64,000 nucleotides of DNA from Rhizomonospora bruguierae (GCF_018397995.1 NZ_BBQH01000020.1:62001-126000), one strand, 5' to 3'; positions 34,063 to 47,546 are shown, counted from the stretch's first letter. The notes: generated from the letters alone by a model not told the origin. A program made the numbers and translations.

Positions 34063-36864
34063 TCAGCCGGTGTTGCGCATGCCGGCGGCGATGCCGTTCA
34101 CGGTGGTGAGCAGCGCGCGTTCCAGCGTCGGGTCCGCGCCGCCGTTGCGGTGGCCGCCCGGCGCGGTCGCGATGGCCCGCCCCGAGGCGCCGGAATCCCG
34201 GTACTGGGCCAGCAGCGCCACCTGGAGGTGGTGCAGCGGCTCCAGGTACGTGTCCCGGACCGCGAGCGTGCGTTGCAGCACCGGGGACGCGTCCAGCGGC
34301 GTCGACTCGCCGCTGATGCGCAGCAACTCCGCCACCGTCTTCTCGTACTCGCGCTCGATCTTGCCGAAGATCGGGTGGAGCGGCTCGGGTACCAGGGTCT
34401 CGACGTAGCGGCGGGCGATCGACAGGTCGGTCTTGGCCAGCATCATCTCGACGTTGGACAGGAACGTACGGAAGAAGTGCCAGCTGCCGTGCATCTCGGC
34501 GAGCACGCCGGACAGGCCCGCCTCGCGGGCGGCGGCGAGGCCGGAACCGACGCCGTACCAGCCGGGGACGATCTGGCGGGACTGGGTCCAGCCGAAGACC
34601 CACGGGATGGCGCGCAGGCCGCCGAGCCCGGCGCCGGTGTTGGGGCGCTTGGCGGGCCGGGAGCCGATGTTCAGCGCGCCGAGCAGCTCGGTCGGGGTGG
34701 CGGCCCAGAAGTACTCGGGGAGGTCCTTGTCCTCCACCAGGTCCCGGTACGTGCGGTAGGCGGCGTCGGAGACGAGGTTCATCGCCGAGTCCCAGCGCTC
34801 CAGTTGCTCGGCCGGCTGGCGCGGGGCGGTGTGCAGCAGCGTGGCCTGGAGGACGGCCGCGACGGTCAGTTCGAGGTTCTCCCGGGCGAGCGCCGGCAGC
34901 GTGTACTTGTCGGAGATGACCTCGCCCTGCTCGGTCACCTTGATCGCGCCGTCGAGGGTGCCGTACGGCTGGGCGAGGATCGCCTCGTGGGTGGGGCCGC
35001 CGCCGCGGCCGACGGTGCCGCCGCGGCCGTGGAACAGGCGCAGCGTGACCCCGTGCCGGGCGGCCACGTCGCGCAGCGCGCGCTGGGCGCGGTGGATGGC
35101 CCACTGCGAGGTGGTGATGCCGGCCTCCTTGTTGGAGTCGCTGTAGCCGAGCATCACCTCCTGCACGTCGCCCCGGGCACGCACGATCGCCCGGTACGCG
35201 GGCAGGGAGAGCATCTGGTCCAGCAGGGCGCCGCCGGCGTCCAGTTCGGCGGGGGTCTCCAGCAGGGGGACGAAGCCGACGCGGGCGCGGCCGCTGTGCA
35301 CGTCGACGAGGCCGGCCTCGCGCGCCAGGACGGCGGCGGCGAGCACGTCGTCCACCCCGAGGGTCATCGAGATGATGTAGGACTCGATGACCTCGGCGCC
35401 GAATCGGTCCTGCACCTCGCGGATGGTGCCGAACACGTCGAACGTCTTGCGGGCGGTGTCGGTGAGCGCGATGTCCACACCGGCCAGCGGGCGGCGGCCG
35501 GACAGCTCGCGGGCGAGCAGGTCGGTGCGTTGCTCGCGGGTCAGCCCGGTGTACTCGGGCGTCTCACCGACCCGGGCGTACATCTGCGCCAGGACCGCGT
35601 GGTGCGCCTCGGCGTGTTCGCGGACGTCCAGGGTGGCCAGGTGCAGCCCGAACGCGGCGATGGTGCGGATCACCGAGGCGAGCCGGCCGACCGCGGTGAG
35701 CTGGCCGGCGTTGCGGGCCAGGGAGCCGCGGATCAGCTCCAGGTCGGCGATCAGTTCGGCCGAGCCGCGGTAGTCCCGCCCCGGCACGTGCGGGGTGTTG
35801 CGGGCCAGCCGCAGCCGGGTGTTGTTGAGCTTCGTCAACACGCAGCGCGCCTTGAGCCGGTACGGCTCTTCGGCGTTGACCCGGCGGAAGCGCTCGGCGA
35901 CCTCCGGCAGGGCGTCCAGATCCCGGGCGAGGCTGGCGGACAGGTCGAGGGAGACGCCGCGCAGCCGGCGGGAGACCGACACCTCGTTGATCAGCCCCTC
36001 GAGCGCCGCCTCGGTGGCCTGCAGCCCGTGCTCGTGCTGGATCAGCAGGACGTCCCGGGTGACGGCCGGGGTGACGAACGGGTTGCCGTCCCGGTCGCCG
36101 CCGATCCACGTGCCGAAGGTGAGCGGCCGGGCGGTCGGCGCCGTCTCCACGCCGAGGCTGCGCAGCGTGTCGGCCAGGTCCTCCAGCACCCGGGGCGCCG
36201 CGTCGGCGTACAGGTCCCGCAGGTAGTAGACGGCGTTGCGGGCCTCGTCGGTGGGGTCGGGGCGGCTGAGCCGAAGCTCGTCGGTCTGCCAGAGCAGGTC
36301 CAGGATCTCGGCGAGCCGGCGGTCGGCGCGGGCGGTGTCGTGCGCGCCGAAGAGCACGGCGGCGGCGGACTCGGCGTCCAGTTCGTCGGCGATCGCGCGC
36401 AGCTTGGACAGGATCGACCGGCGGGCGGCCTCGGTCGGGTGGGCGGTGAAGACCGGGCGGACCGCGAGGCGGCGGGCGGCGGCGGCGATCTCGTCGGCCG
36501 GCACGCCGCGCTCGGCGATCAGCTTGGCCGCCTGGTCCAGCCAGCCGCCGTGCCGGGCGCGCCGGCGTTGCAGGTCCCGGGCGCGGTGCACCTGCTCGGT
36601 GACGTTGGCCAGGTGGAAGTAGGTGGAGAAGGCACGGGCCAGCTTGGTGCCGGTGGTCACGTCGAGCGCGGCGAGCCGGCCGGCCGCGGTCCCGGCGTCC
36701 GCGCGGACCAGGGCGCGGACCTCCTCCACGAGGTCCAGCAGGGCCCGGCCCTCCTGCCGGGTGAGGGTCTCACCGAGCAGGGTGCCGAGCCGGCGGATGT
36801 CGGCCCGCAGCGCCGCGTCGCGGTCCGCGGCCTCGCTCAACGACTCCGGTGTCAGGACGGTCAA
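34063..36864 (-). CDS. ppc: Phosphoenolpyruvate carboxylase
   Basis: Anaplerotic conversion of PEP and bicarbonate to oxaloacetate. 933 aa. Catalytic His in [12 protein letters not shown] (H142), [64 protein letters not shown] and the C-terminal [13 protein letters not shown] are all intact. The start is TTG 36864, with GGGAGG about 5 bases upstream, giving [10 protein letters not shown]; there is no better in-frame start. It feeds oxaloacetate to the TCA enzymes encoded elsewhere in the window. Confidence 0.96.
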   Translation of the reverse strand: MTVLTPESLSEAADRDAALRADIRRLGTLLGETLTRQEGRALLDLVEEVRALVRADAGTAAGRLAALDVTTGTKLARAFSTYFHLANVTEQVHRARDLQRRRARHGGWLDQAAKLIAERGVPADEIAAAARRLAVRPVFTAHPTEAARRSILSKLRAIADELDAESAAAVLFGAHDTARADRRLAEILDLLWQTDELRLSRPDPTDEARNAVYYLRDLYADAAPRVLEDLADTLRSLGVETAPTARPLTFGTWIGGDRDGNPFVTPAVTRDVLLIQHEHGLQATEAALEGLINEVSVSRRLRGVSLDLSASLARDLDALPEVAERFRRVNAEEPYRLKARCVLTKLNNTRLRLARNTPHVPGRDYRGSAELIADLELIRGSLARNAGQLTAVGRLASVIRTIAAFGLHLATLDVREHAEAHHAVLAQMYARVGETPEYTGLTREQRTDLLARELSGRRPLAGVDIALTDTARKTFDVFGTIREVQDRFGAEVIESYIISMTLGVDDVLAAAVLAREAGLVDVHSGRARVGFVPLLETPAELDAGGALLDQMLSLPAYRAIVRARGDVQEVMLGYSDSNKEAGITTSQWAIHRAQRALRDVAARHGVTLRLFHGRGGTVGRGGGPTHEAILAQPYGTLDGAIKVTEQGEVISDKYTLPALARENLELTVAAVLQATLLHTAPRQPAEQLERWDSAMNLVSDAAYRTYRDLVEDKDLPEYFWAATPTELLGALNIGSRPAKRPNTGAGLGGLRAIPWVFGWTQSRQIVPGWYGVGSGLAAAREAGLSGVLAEMHGSWHFFRTFLSNVEMMLAKTDLSIARRYVETLVPEPLHPIFGKIEREYEKTVAELLRISGESTPLDASPVLQRTLAVRDTYLEPLHHLQVALLAQYRDSGASGRAIATAPGGHRNGGADPTLERALLTTVNGIAAGMRNTG

Positions 36865-37226
36865 GGCGCCTCCCTAGGTGGACCCGATCCGGACGGCGCT
36901 GTCCCGCAGCGGGCATCGTATCGAGGGCGGGTGACCGGCGGGCCACGGCTGTGCGCCATCTCTCAGCGCACGCCGATGGTGACGCGCCGTGGCTCCCGCC
37001 AAGGCGAGCCTCGCTCATCAGTTGGCAGCCTATGTCGGTTCCGGTCCGGGTGGTGGCGAACCGGAATCTGTCGGCTGGCCGGGATACGCTGGGGACCCAA
37101 CCCCCCGTCTCCGCCTGGATCGGGGGCTCCTTGCGTGCGCCCACGCCCCGTGCCGCGGCCGCCGTGCGTGGAGCCTGCCCGGCCGGCGCAGCGGGCACAA
37201 TCGCCTGCAATACCGAAGGGCCAGCC
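36865..37226. other. Divergent ppc / mfd promoter region
   Basis: No gene seen in this 362-bp stretch. -10-like boxes are TACGAT on the minus strand (36915-36920) for ppc and TACGCT on the plus strand (37085-37090) for mfd. Neither has a convincing -35. The mfd leader would be about 130 bases. No terminator or repeat noticed. Confidence 0.4.
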
Positions 37227-40200
37227 ATGAGACTCGCCGGGCTCCTGCCGGCCGCCCTCGCCGATCCCGCGTTCGCCCGCACCCGAGAGCGGGCCCGCCC
37301 CGGCTCGGTCGTCGACCAGCTCGACCTGACCGCGCCGCCGGCGCTGCGCCCGTTCGTGGCCGCGGCGATCGCGGCGCAGCCCGACGCGGGCGGCGCCGGG
37401 CGCCCGCTGCTGGCGGTGACCGCGACCAGCCGGGAGGCGGACGACCTGGCGGCAGCGCTGGGCAGCCTGCTGCCGCCGGCGGAGATCGCCGTCTACCCGT
37501 CCTGGGAGACGCTGCCCCACGAGCGGCTCTCCCCGCGGTCGGACACGGTCGGCCGCCGGCTGGCCGTGCTGCGCCGGCTGGCCCACCCGCAGGAGGCCGC
37601 CGGGCCGCTGCGGGTGGTCGTCGCGCCGGTCCGCTCGGTGCTCCAGCCCCAGCTCAAGGGCCTCGGCGACCTGGAGCCGGTGGAGCTGCGCCCGGGCGCG
37701 GAGGCGGACCTGGCGGGCGTGGCCCGCCGCCTGTCCGACATGGCGTACGCGCGGGTCGACCTGGTCACCAAGCGCGGCGAGTTCGCCGTGCGCGGCGGCA
37801 TCCTGGACGTCTTCCCGCCGACCAGCGAGCACCCGCTGCGGGTCGAGTTCTGGGGCGACGAGGTCGAGGAGATCCGCACCTTCGCGGTGGCCGACCAGCG
37901 CACGATCGAGGCGGTAACGCGGCTCTGGGCGCCGCCCTGCCGGGAACTGCTGCTGACCGGGCCGGTCCGGGCCCGCGCCGCCGAGCTGAGCGAGCGCCAC
38001 CCGGAGCTGGCCGAGATCCTGGACAAGCTGGCCGAGGGCATCCCGGTCGAGGGCATGGAGTCGTTCGCGCCCGCCCTGCTGGACGGCACCGACTCCATGG
38101 AGCTGCTGTCGCACTGCATGCCGAAGGACACCCTGGTGCTGCTGTGCGACCCGGAGCGCATCCGCACCCGGGCGCACGACCTGGTGCGCACCTCGGCGGA
38201 GTTCCTGGCGGCGAGCTGGGCCGCCGCGGCGACCGGCGGCAGGGCCCCGATCGACCTGGGCGCCGCCGCCTTCCGCACCCTCGCCGACGTGCGCACCGCC
38301 GCCCGCGAGCTGGGCCAGCCGTGGTGGTCGCTGGCCCCCTTCGGGCTCGCCGACGACCCGCCCGCCCGGCCGCTGCCCGAGCCGGCGCCGTGGGAGGACC
38401 CGGTCGAGGACGCCGACGTGCCGGTCGACGAGGGTGAGTCGGCGACGCTGTCCGCCCAGCCGGTCCCGCTGTACCACGGCGAGACCGCCCGGCTGCTGAA
38501 GGATCTCGAGCAGTGGCGCTCCGACAAGTGGTCGGTGGTGCTGGTGTTCGAGGGGCAGGGGCCGGCGCAGCGGGCGGTCGAGGTGCTGCGGGACGCCGGC
38601 CACGGCGCCGCGATGACCGAGGAACTGCCCGAGCCGCCCGGCGCCGGCGACCTGGTCGTCACCCGCGGCTCGCTCAACCACGGCTTCCTGGACCCGGCGG
38701 CCCGGCTGGCCGTCGTCACCGGCAACGACATCACCGGCGGGCGCGGCTCGTCCACCCGGGACATGCGCAAGCTGCCCAGCCGGCGGCGCAACACCATCGA
38801 CCCGCTGGAGCTGCGCGCCGGCGACTTCGTGGTGCACGAGCAGCACGGCATCGGCCGGTACGTGGAACTCGTGCAGCGCACCGTCAACGGCGCGTCCCGC
38901 GAGTACATGGTGATCGAGTACGCGCCGAGCAAGCGGGGCCAGCCGGGCGACCGGCTGTTCGTCCCGACCGACCAGCTCGACCAGCTCTCCCGGTACGTGG
39001 GCGGGGAGGCGCCGACCCTGCACAAGATGGGCGGCGCCGAGTGGCAGAAGGCCAAGGCGCGCGCCCGCAGGGCGGTCCGCGAGATTGCCGCGCAGCTCGT
39101 CCAGCTGTACGCCGCCCGCAAGGCGGCCGAGGGGCACGCCTTCGGCCCGGACACCCCGTGGCAGCGCGAGCTGGAGGACGCCTTCCCGTACACCGAGACG
39201 CCGGACCAGCTCGCCGCGATCGAAGAGGTCAAGCGGGACATGGAGCAGCGCTCCCCGATGGACCGGCTGATCTGCGGCGACGTCGGGTACGGCAAGACCG
39301 AGATCGCGGTGCGGGCGGCGTTCAAGGCGGTGCAGGACGGCAAGCAGGTGGCCGTGCTGGTGCCCACCACCCTGCTCGCGCAGCAGCACCACACGACGTT
39401 CTCCGAGCGGATGAGCCAGTTCCCGATCGAGATCCGTCAGCTCTCCCGGTTCGCCACCCCGAAGGAGAGCGAGCGGACCCTGGAGATGGTCGGCGACGGC
39501 ACCGTCGACGTGGTGATCGGCACCCACCGGCTGCTCCAGAGCGCCACCCGGTTCAAGCGGCTCGGCCTGGTCGTCGTCGATGAGGAGCAGCGCTTCGGGG
39601 TGGAGCACAAGGAGTTCCTCAAGCAGTTGCGCACCTCGGTGGACGTGCTGACCATGTCCGCCACCCCGATTCCGCGCACCCTGGAAATGGCGATCACGGG
39701 CATCCGGGAGATGTCCACCATCGCCACCCCGCCGGAGGAGCGGCACCCGGTCCTGACGTTCGTCGGCGGGTACGACGACAAGCAGGTCGCCGCGGCCATC
39801 CACCGCGAGCTGCTCCGCGACGGGCAGGTCTTCTACCTGCACAACCGGGTGGAGTCGATCGAGAAGGCGGCCCGGCGGATCCGCGAGCTGGTGCCCGAGG
39901 CGCGGGTCGCGGTGGCGCACGGCCAGATGGGCGAGGACGCCCTCGAACGGATCATGGTCGGCTTCTGGGAGAAGGAGTACGACGTCCTGGTCTGCACCAC
40001 GATCGTCGAGTCGGGCATCGACATCCCGAACGCGAACACGCTGATCGTGGAGCGGGCCGACCTGCTCGGCCTGGCCCAGCTGCACCAGATCCGCGGCCGG
40101 GTCGGCCGGGGCCGCGAGCGGGCGTACGCGTACTTCCTGTACCCGCGGGAGAAGCCGCTCACCGAGCACGCCCACGAGCGGCTGGCCACCATCGCCCAGC

Positions 40201-40853
40201 ACACCGAACTGGGCGCCGGTATGTACGTGGCGATGAAGGACCTGGAGATCCGCGGCGCCGGCAACCTGCTCGGCGGCGAGCAGTCCGGGCACATCGAGGG
40301 CGTCGGCTTCGACCTGTACGTGCGGATGGTCGGCGAGGCGGTGCAGGCGTTCAAGGGCGAGCGGCAGGAGGAGCTGCCCGAGGTCAAGATCGACCTGCCG
40401 GTCGACGCGCACCTGCCGCACGACTACATCGCGGTCGAGCGGCTGCGCCTGGAGATGTACCGCAAGCTCGCCGAGGCGCGGGACGGCACGGCCCTGGCCG
40501 AGACCGTGGCCGAGCTGACCGACCGGTACGGCGAGCCGCCGGCCCCGGTGCAGAACCTGGTGGCGGTGGCCCGGTTCCGGCTGCTGGCCAGGGCGTACGG
40601 GCTCACCGACGTCTCCGTGCAGGGCAGGCACGTGCGGTTCGCCCCGCTCGTCCTGCTGGACTCCAAGCAGTTGCGGCTCAAGCGGTACCACCCGGACGCG
40701 GTCTACAAGTCCGCGACGGACCAGGTCAGCGTGCCGCGCCCGAGCACCCGGCGGGTCGGCGGGGAGCCGCTGCGCGACCAGGCACTGCTGGAGTGGTGCG
40801 CGCAGTTGCTGCGCGACGTGCTCGGGGAGCCGGTCGCGGCCACCACCGCGTGA
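37227..40853 (+). CDS. mfd: Transcription-repair coupling factor
   Basis: Displaces RNA polymerase stalled at DNA damage and recruits UvrA. 1208 aa, full length. The N-terminal UvrB-like module includes [18 protein letters not shown]. The RNA polymerase-interacting domain has [14 protein letters not shown]. The RecG-like translocase has Walker [10 protein letters not shown] (about 684-692), [20 protein letters not shown] and [14 protein letters not shown]; the C-terminal TRCF domain includes [16 protein letters not shown] lies 6 bases before ATG 37227. It opens the conserved mfd-mazG-eno-ppx neighbourhood. Confidence 0.97.
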   Translation: MRLAGLLPAALADPAFARTRERARPGSVVDQLDLTAPPALRPFVAAAIAAQPDAGGAGRPLLAVTATSREADDLAAALGSLLPPAEIAVYPSWETLPHERLSPRSDTVGRRLAVLRRLAHPQEAAGPLRVVVAPVRSVLQPQLKGLGDLEPVELRPGAEADLAGVARRLSDMAYARVDLVTKRGEFAVRGGILDVFPPTSEHPLRVEFWGDEVEEIRTFAVADQRTIEAVTRLWAPPCRELLLTGPVRARAAELSERHPELAEILDKLAEGIPVEGMESFAPALLDGTDSMELLSHCMPKDTLVLLCDPERIRTRAHDLVRTSAEFLAASWAAAATGGRAPIDLGAAAFRTLADVRTAARELGQPWWSLAPFGLADDPPARPLPEPAPWEDPVEDADVPVDEGESATLSAQPVPLYHGETARLLKDLEQWRSDKWSVVLVFEGQGPAQRAVEVLRDAGHGAAMTEELPEPPGAGDLVVTRGSLNHGFLDPAARLAVVTGNDITGGRGSSTRDMRKLPSRRRNTIDPLELRAGDFVVHEQHGIGRYVELVQRTVNGASREYMVIEYAPSKRGQPGDRLFVPTDQLDQLSRYVGGEAPTLHKMGGAEWQKAKARARRAVREIAAQLVQLYAARKAAEGHAFGPDTPWQRELEDAFPYTETPDQLAAIEEVKRDMEQRSPMDRLICGDVGYGKTEIAVRAAFKAVQDGKQVAVLVPTTLLAQQHHTTFSERMSQFPIEIRQLSRFATPKESERTLEMVGDGTVDVVIGTHRLLQSATRFKRLGLVVVDEEQRFGVEHKEFLKQLRTSVDVLTMSATPIPRTLEMAITGIREMSTIATPPEERHPVLTFVGGYDDKQVAAAIHRELLRDGQVFYLHNRVESIEKAARRIRELVPEARVAVAHGQMGEDALERIMVGFWEKEYDVLVCTTIVESGIDIPNANTLIVERADLLGLAQLHQIRGRVGRGRERAYAYFLYPREKPLTEHAHERLATIAQHTELGAGMYVAMKDLEIRGAGNLLGGEQSGHIEGVGFDLYVRMVGEAVQAFKGERQEELPEVKIDLPVDAHLPHDYIAVERLRLEMYRKLAEARDGTALAETVAELTDRYGEPPAPVQNLVAVARFRLLARAYGLTDVSVQGRHVRFAPLVLLDSKQLRLKRYHPDAVYKSATDQVSVPRPSTRRVGGEPLRDQALLEWCAQLLRDVLGEPVAATTA

Positions 40854-40901
40854 CGTGAGACAGTGACCTGCGCAGTTCGATGATTGACGGAGGATGACAC
40901 C

Positions 40902-41633
40902 GTGGCCCTGCGTCCCGCCGCACGCCTGCTCGCCGTCGTGGCGAGCGCCGCCGTCGCCCTCGCGGGCCTGACCGCCTGCCGCTCCGACCCGCAGGTCGCC
41001 GCCTACGTGGGGGACCGGGTGTACTCGGTCGCCGAGGTGCAGCGGATCTACGACCAGGCCGGCCGGGCGCTGGCGGAGGCGCTCCAGGCGAGCGGCCGCA
41101 CGGACGAGGTGCCGCTGTCGATCACCCGGGTGCACGTGGTGCAGACCCTCGTCGGCCGGGACGTGCTGAGGGCGGTGGCGCAGGAGCGCCAGCTCAGCCC
41201 GGTGGAGGTGCCGGTGGAGCAGGCGGCCCAGGCGCTGAACCTGCCCAGCCAGGCCGAGTTCGCCGCGGTGTACGCCGAGTACCAGGGGTACCTGCAGGCC
41301 GTGGAGACGAGGGTCGAGCCGAAGGCATCCGACGCCGACCTGCGGGACGTGTACGACCGGCTGCGGGCGGCCGGCCTGGAGGAGGCCCAGCAGCCGTTCG
41401 CGCAGTGGTCGGCCACGCTCTCGGAGCAGAACCGGGAGATGGTCGGGCGCACGGTCGCCACCCGGGACCTGCTCCGGCCCGAGATCGAGAAGCAGCGGGT
41501 GGCGATCAACCCGCGGTACTCGCCGACCGAGATCACCCTGCTGTCGTTCGATTCCAAGCCGCTGGTGGTGGTCCCGCTGCGGGCCGGCGCGACCGGCGAC
41601 CCGGTCACCGACCTGGGCGAGCCCGCGGCCTGA
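40902..41633 (+). CDS. SurA-N-like foldase lipoprotein
   Basis: 243 aa. The signal peptide LLAVVASAAVALAGLTAC ends in a lipobox (LTAC), so the protein is lipid-anchored outside the membrane. The mature part begins VAAYVGDRVYSVAEVQRIYD, typical of the SurA/PrsA N-terminal chaperone domain, and continues as a mostly helical domain; no parvulin PPIase motif is evident. GTG 40902 is chosen because GGAGGA lies 7 bases upstream. It lies between mfd and mazG, where actinobacteria usually carry a SurA-N lipoprotein. mazG starts one base after its stop. Confidence 0.82.
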   Translation: MALRPAARLLAVVASAAVALAGLTACRSDPQVAAYVGDRVYSVAEVQRIYDQAGRALAEALQASGRTDEVPLSITRVHVVQTLVGRDVLRAVAQERQLSPVEVPVEQAAQALNLPSQAEFAAVYAEYQGYLQAVETRVEPKASDADLRDVYDRLRAAGLEEAQQPFAQWSATLSEQNREMVGRTVATRDLLRPEIEKQRVAINPRYSPTEITLLSFDSKPLVVVPLRAGATGDPVTDLGEPAA

Positions 41634-41634
41634 G

Positions 41635-42615
41635 ATGGCCGCCCGGGTCGTCCTGCTCGTCACCTCGCCCCGCCTGCCTGCCGGCCTGCTCACCGCCGCC
41701 GCGTGGGACCTGGTCCGGCGACATCCGGTGCTGACCGCGGCGGAGACACCCCAGGCGGCGGCCGTGCGCGCGGCCGGCGCGGCGGTGACGCTCGCGGCGG
41801 GGCCGCCGGCCGACGCGCTGCTCGCCGCCGCGGGCACGCAGGGCACCGCCGTCTGGCTGGCCGGCCCCACCGGTGACGAGGACGTCGCCCGGGCCCTCGG
41901 CCACCGCCTGGCCCGCGAGCCCGGCCGGGCCGAACTGGAGCTGGTGTACGGCTCGTGGGACCCGCCCGGCGCCCGCCTCCTGGACGCGGTGACCGTCATG
42001 GACCGCCTCCTGTCCCCGGGCGGCGACCCGTGGAAGCGCCAGCAGACCCACCGGACGCTGGCCCAGTTCCTGCTTGAGGAGTGCTACGAGGCGTACGACG
42101 CGATCGAGGCCGGCGACCTCGGCGCGCTGCGCGAGGAACTGGGCGACATCCTGCTCCAGGTGGTGCTGCACGCCCGGATCGCGCAGGACCGGCCGGAGGA
42201 GTCCCGCTGGACCGTGGACGACGTGGCCGGCGACCTGGTCGCCAAGCTGATCCGCCGCAACCCGCACGTCTTCGCCGGCACCGCCGTGGCGGACGTGGAC
42301 GAGATCGTCGAGAACTGGGAGCAGATCAAGCGGGCCGAGAAGTCGCGGGCCTCCGCCATGGACGGGATCGCGCTGGCCCAGCCCGCGCTGTCGCTGGCGG
42401 GAAAGGTGCTGCAACGCGCGCGGCGGGCCGGCGTCGAGGTTCCCGTCCCGCCGGCGCCGGCCGGCGTGGACGTGGCCGACGCCGAGGCGCTGGGGCGGGC
42501 CCTGCTCGGGCTGGTCGCCGCGGCCCGGGAGGTGGGCGTGGACGCCGAGGCCGCCCTGCGCCGGGCCGCCCTCCGCCAGGCCGCCGCCGTCCGCGCGGCC
42601 GAGACCGCACCCTAG
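41635..42615 (+). CDS. mazG: MazG family nucleoside triphosphate pyrophosphohydrolase
   Basis: Hydrolyses (d)NTPs, including oxidised ones, to monophosphates. 326 aa, close to the mycobacterial form. The catalytic MazG domain (about 125-235) has DPWKRQQTHRTLAQFLLEE, ECYEAYDAIEAGD, REELGDILLQVVLHA and KLIRRNPHVF. The N-terminal 110 residues are an Ala-rich extension without visible motif, as in other actinobacterial MazG. ATG is one base after the lipoprotein stop, so translation is probably coupled. Confidence 0.92.
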   Translation: MAARVVLLVTSPRLPAGLLTAAAWDLVRRHPVLTAAETPQAAAVRAAGAAVTLAAGPPADALLAAAGTQGTAVWLAGPTGDEDVARALGHRLAREPGRAELELVYGSWDPPGARLLDAVTVMDRLLSPGGDPWKRQQTHRTLAQFLLEECYEAYDAIEAGDLGALREELGDILLQVVLHARIAQDRPEESRWTVDDVAGDLVAKLIRRNPHVFAGTAVADVDEIVENWEQIKRAEKSRASAMDGIALAQPALSLAGKVLQRARRAGVEVPVPPAPAGVDVADAEALGRALLGLVAAAREVGVDAEAALRRAALRQAAAVRAAETAP

Positions 42616-42618
42616 CCC

Positions 42619-42634
42619 CTGCCGCAAGCGGCAG
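42619..42634 (+). terminator. Short hairpin after mazG
   Basis: CTGCCG and CGGCAG pair around the tetraloop CAAG right after the mazG stop. The stem is only six base pairs and no U-tract follows, so it is a weak terminator candidate. Confidence 0.35.
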
Positions 42635-42758
42635 CCGCCTTCCCGTCCACCTGGCCGGGCTGCCGCACCACGGCCTGCCCGCCCGGGCCGCACCCCGCTT
42701 TGCTCGGCTTCCCCGGCGGTAGCGGCGGGTTCTCTGGCGGTAGCCGCGGGGCGAAGCC

Positions 42759-43658
42759 TCAACCCTCCGGCACCCGGGCCGCGGGCACCGGCCGCCTCGC
42801 GGGGCGGTGAGGGGCCGACCGGGCCAGGGCGAAGGCGAGGCCGGCGCCCACGATGGCGACGCCGGCGACCTGCGGGAGGGTCGGGGCGCTGGCGTGCAGG
42901 ATGGTGGCGGTGGCCAGGGTCGCGACCGGCATCAGCCCGGCGAACAGGCCGGCCCGCTCCACCCCCAGCCGGCCCAGCCCGTTGTACCAGGCCAGGAACG
43001 CCCCGACCGTGAGCACCAGCACCAGGTACGCGTAGGTGAGGGCCTCCGCGGTGGACGGTGGCCGCCAGCGGGCCAGCTCGCCGCCCGCCACGGCCCCCGC
43101 GAGGAGCAGCGGAACGGCGGCGGCGCACGCGTAGGCCGACGTGCGCACCACGCCGATGCGGGCGAGCAGGGGCACCGCGATCAGCGAGAACGACACCTCC
43201 CCGGCGAGGGCGCCGACCGCCAGCAGGACCCCGGTGGTGTCCGCGTGGCCGCCGCCGCGCACGATCGCGGCACCGAGCACCACGACCAGGGCCGCCGCGA
43301 CGGCCCGGGTGGCGGGGCGCTCGCGGCGCAGCAGGGGGCCGCAGATCGCCAGCGCGATCGGGGTGGCGCCGATGACGGTACCGATGATGGCGGCGTCGGC
43401 GTGGCGCAGCGCGAGCAGGATGCAGACGTTGAAGCCGGCCAGCCCGGTGGCGGCCAGGGCGACCAGCCGGGCCAGGTCCCGCCGGCGCAGCGCGGTGGGG
43501 CGCCCGCGCGCGATCGCGCCGAGGATGGCGGCCGCGAGGGCGTACCGGACGGCCTGGCCGGTGAGGGTGGGGTAGTCGACGATGAGTTCGTTCAGGGCGA
43601 CGGAGCCGCCGACGGCGAGCATGGCGGCCGTGCAGAGCAGGGCACCCGGAATCTTCAC
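42759..43658 (-). CDS. EamA/DMT-superfamily transporter
   Basis: 299 aa with ten predicted transmembrane helices in two EamA repeats, e.g. LLCTAAMLAVGGSVALNELI, AVRYALAAAILGAIARG, ALRHADAAIIGTVIGATPIA and, in the second half, GVLLAVGALAGEVSFSLIA and YLVLVLTVGAFLAWYNGLGR. Such proteins export amino acids or metabolites. The GTG at 43658 has no Shine-Dalgarno sequence but follows a good promoter by seven bases, suggesting a leaderless mRNA. It is divergent from the DUF885 gene. Confidence 0.85.
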   Translation of the reverse strand: MKIPGALLCTAAMLAVGGSVALNELIVDYPTLTGQAVRYALAAAILGAIARGRPTALRRRDLARLVALAATGLAGFNVCILLALRHADAAIIGTVIGATPIALAICGPLLRRERPATRAVAAALVVVLGAAIVRGGGHADTTGVLLAVGALAGEVSFSLIAVPLLARIGVVRTSAYACAAAVPLLLAGAVAGGELARWRPPSTAEALTYAYLVLVLTVGAFLAWYNGLGRLGVERAGLFAGLMPVATLATATILHASAPTLPQVAGVAIVGAGLAFALARSAPHRPARRPVPAARVPEG

Positions 43659-43665
43659 GGCGCCG

Positions 43666-43693
43666 ACGGTAGGCCGGCTTCTGGCCCTGTCGA
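43666..43693 (-). promoter_or_regulatory. Promoter of the DMT transporter gene, leaderless
   Basis: Minus strand TCGACA (43688-43693), 16 bases, TACCGT (43666-43671), then seven bases to the GTG at 43658. The -35 matches TTGACA at five of six positions. Confidence 0.5.
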
Positions 43694-43739
43694 CAGAGCC
43701 AAACCAGAAGCATCGGACGGGGCCAAAAGGCGCGGGCGG

Positions 43740-43745
43740 TAGGTT
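43740..43745 (+). promoter_or_regulatory. -10 box for leaderless DUF885 gene
   Basis: TAGGTT lies six bases before the ATG at 43752, with no Shine-Dalgarno sequence in between. No strong -35 was recognised. Confidence 0.45.
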
Positions 43746-43751
43746 CTGCCC

Positions 43752-45383
43752 ATGCCTCAAGAGTTCGCACCGCTCGCCGAGCGCATCGTCGACGCGCTGC
43801 TGGAGTCCGACCCGTCCGTCGCCCTGTACGCGGGCGACCACCGGTTCGACGACCTGCTGCCGGACCTGTCCCGGGACGCCGTCGCCGCCGACACCGCCAT
43901 GCTGCGGGACGCCGCGGACGCGCTCGCGCAGATCGACGACACCGGGCTGGACCCGCAGGAGCGGGTCGACCACGCGGTGCTCAGCGCGTGGGTGGACCGG
44001 CGGCTGTTCGAGAACACCGAGATCCGCGAGCACGAGTGGAACCCGCTGGAGCACAACCCGGGCCCGCTGCTCTACGCCCTGATCGCGCGCCCCTTCGCGC
44101 CGGTGGACCAGCGGCTGTCCAGCCTCGCCGGCCGGCTGGCCGCGGTGCCGGACGCGCTGGCCACCGCCCGCGCGGTGCTCGCGGACTGCCCGCGTACCCA
44201 CCTGGAGACGGCGGTCGGGCAGTTCGCCGGGGTCGCGGCGCTGGTCCGGGACGAGGTGCCGCCGATGCTGGCGCAGGCGCCGCAGGTGGGCGCGGCGGTC
44301 CGGCCGGCGGCCGAGGCGGCGGCGGCCGCGCTGGACGAGTTCGGCGGCTGGCTGCGGGAGCGGGTGAGCCGCGCCGAGGACGGCGACGAGGGCGGCCGGG
44401 ACGAGCGGCTGGGGCGCCGGCTGTTCGAGGCCCGGTTGTGGCACACCCTGGACACCGACCTGAGCGCCGCCGAGGTGCTCCGCCGCGCCGAGAAGAACCT
44501 CGATCGGGTCACCGAGCGGATCCGGGCCGCGGCGGCGGAACTGACCGGCGGCCCGGCCACCGACGCGACCGTGCGGGCGGCGCTGGACCGGCTCGCCGCC
44601 GAGCACCCCGACGACGACACGATCGTGGACCTGGCCCGGGTGACCCTGGACGAGACCACCGGGTTCGTCCGCGCCAACGACCTGGTCGGCCTCGTGGACG
44701 ACCCGTGCGTGATCCTGGAGATGCCGGAGTTCGCCCGGGGAGTGGCGGTCGCCTACTGCGACCCTCCCGGTCCGATGGAGACGGTCCCCGTTCCGACGTT
44801 CTACTGCATCTCGCCCACGCCGGCGGACTGGTCGCCGGAGCGGGTCGCCTCGTTCTACCGCGAGTACAACTCGCACATGGTGCGGAATCTGACCGTCCAC
44901 GAGGCGATGCCCGGGCACTTCCTCCAACTCGCGCACGCCCGCCGGTTCCGCGGCAGCACCCGGGTGCGCCAGCTCGGCTGGTCCGGCCCGTTCGTGGAGG
45001 GCTGGGCGGTGTACGCGGAGGAGATGATGGCCGACGCCGGCTTCGGCGGCCTGCCGGTCCGGCTCCAGCAGCTCAAAATGCAGCTGCGCATGAGCATCAA
45101 CGCGATCCTGGACCAGCTCGTCCACTGCGAGGGGATGACCGAGGCGGAGGGGATGGCCCTGATGGTGGAGCGCGGCTTCCAGGAGGAGGGCGAGGCGGCC
45201 GGCAAGTGGCGGCGGGCGCTGCTCACCTCGACCCAGCTCTCCACGTACTTCGTCGGCTACACCGAGGTGGCCGGGATCGCGGCGGCCCGGCCGGCGGGCA
45301 CCGCGCCGCGTGCCTGGCACGACGCGATGCTCGCGCACGGCTCGCCGCCGCCGCGCCACCTGCGGACCCTGCTCGGGGTCTGA
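43752..45383 (+). CDS. DUF885 family protein, probable zinc metallohydrolase
   Basis: 543 aa, full length for DUF885. Near residues 375-390 is LTVHEAMPGHFLQLAHARRF, the HExxPGH motif that gives the family a metallopeptidase-like zinc site; the downstream FVEGWAVYAEEMM supplies a second Glu-containing helix. The N-terminal half is helical and typical (SDPSVALYAGDHRFDD). No signal peptide, so cytoplasmic. Substrate unknown. The stop lies in the first copy of a 13-bp tandem repeat. The next gene is convergent. Confidence 0.88.
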   Translation: MPQEFAPLAERIVDALLESDPSVALYAGDHRFDDLLPDLSRDAVAADTAMLRDAADALAQIDDTGLDPQERVDHAVLSAWVDRRLFENTEIREHEWNPLEHNPGPLLYALIARPFAPVDQRLSSLAGRLAAVPDALATARAVLADCPRTHLETAVGQFAGVAALVRDEVPPMLAQAPQVGAAVRPAAEAAAAALDEFGGWLRERVSRAEDGDEGGRDERLGRRLFEARLWHTLDTDLSAAEVLRRAEKNLDRVTERIRAAAAELTGGPATDATVRAALDRLAAEHPDDDTIVDLARVTLDETTGFVRANDLVGLVDDPCVILEMPEFARGVAVAYCDPPGPMETVPVPTFYCISPTPADWSPERVASFYREYNSHMVRNLTVHEAMPGHFLQLAHARRFRGSTRVRQLGWSGPFVEGWAVYAEEMMADAGFGGLPVRLQQLKMQLRMSINAILDQLVHCEGMTEAEGMALMVERGFQEEGEAAGKWRRALLTSTQLSTYFVGYTEVAGIAAARPAGTAPRAWHDAMLAHGSPPPRHLRTLLGV

Positions 45384-45424
45384 CCTCAAGGTCTGACCCC
45401 GGGGTCTGACCCCGAGGGCTGACC

Positions 45425-45428
<4 letters not shown>
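45377..45428. repeat. Four tandem 13-bp repeats spanning two convergent stop codons
   Basis: Copies at 45377, 45390, 45403 and 45416 follow GGTCTGACCYCRR (fourth copy GGGCTGACCTCAG). The DUF885 stop is in copy 1 and the stop of the minus-strand lipoprotein is in copy 4. Each copy contains TGA, so extra copies would not extend the DUF885 protein. Confidence 0.7.
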
Positions 45429-47537
<2,109 letters not shown>

Positions 47538-47546
47538 CGGCGATCT

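Noticed and set aside
36963-41999. Very long minus-strand open frame opposite mfd, the lipoprotein and mazG
   Set aside because: High-GC third-position bias keeps the antisense frame open; the plus strand has intact conserved domains, and the antisense product is low-complexity Arg/Gly/His/Val without motifs.
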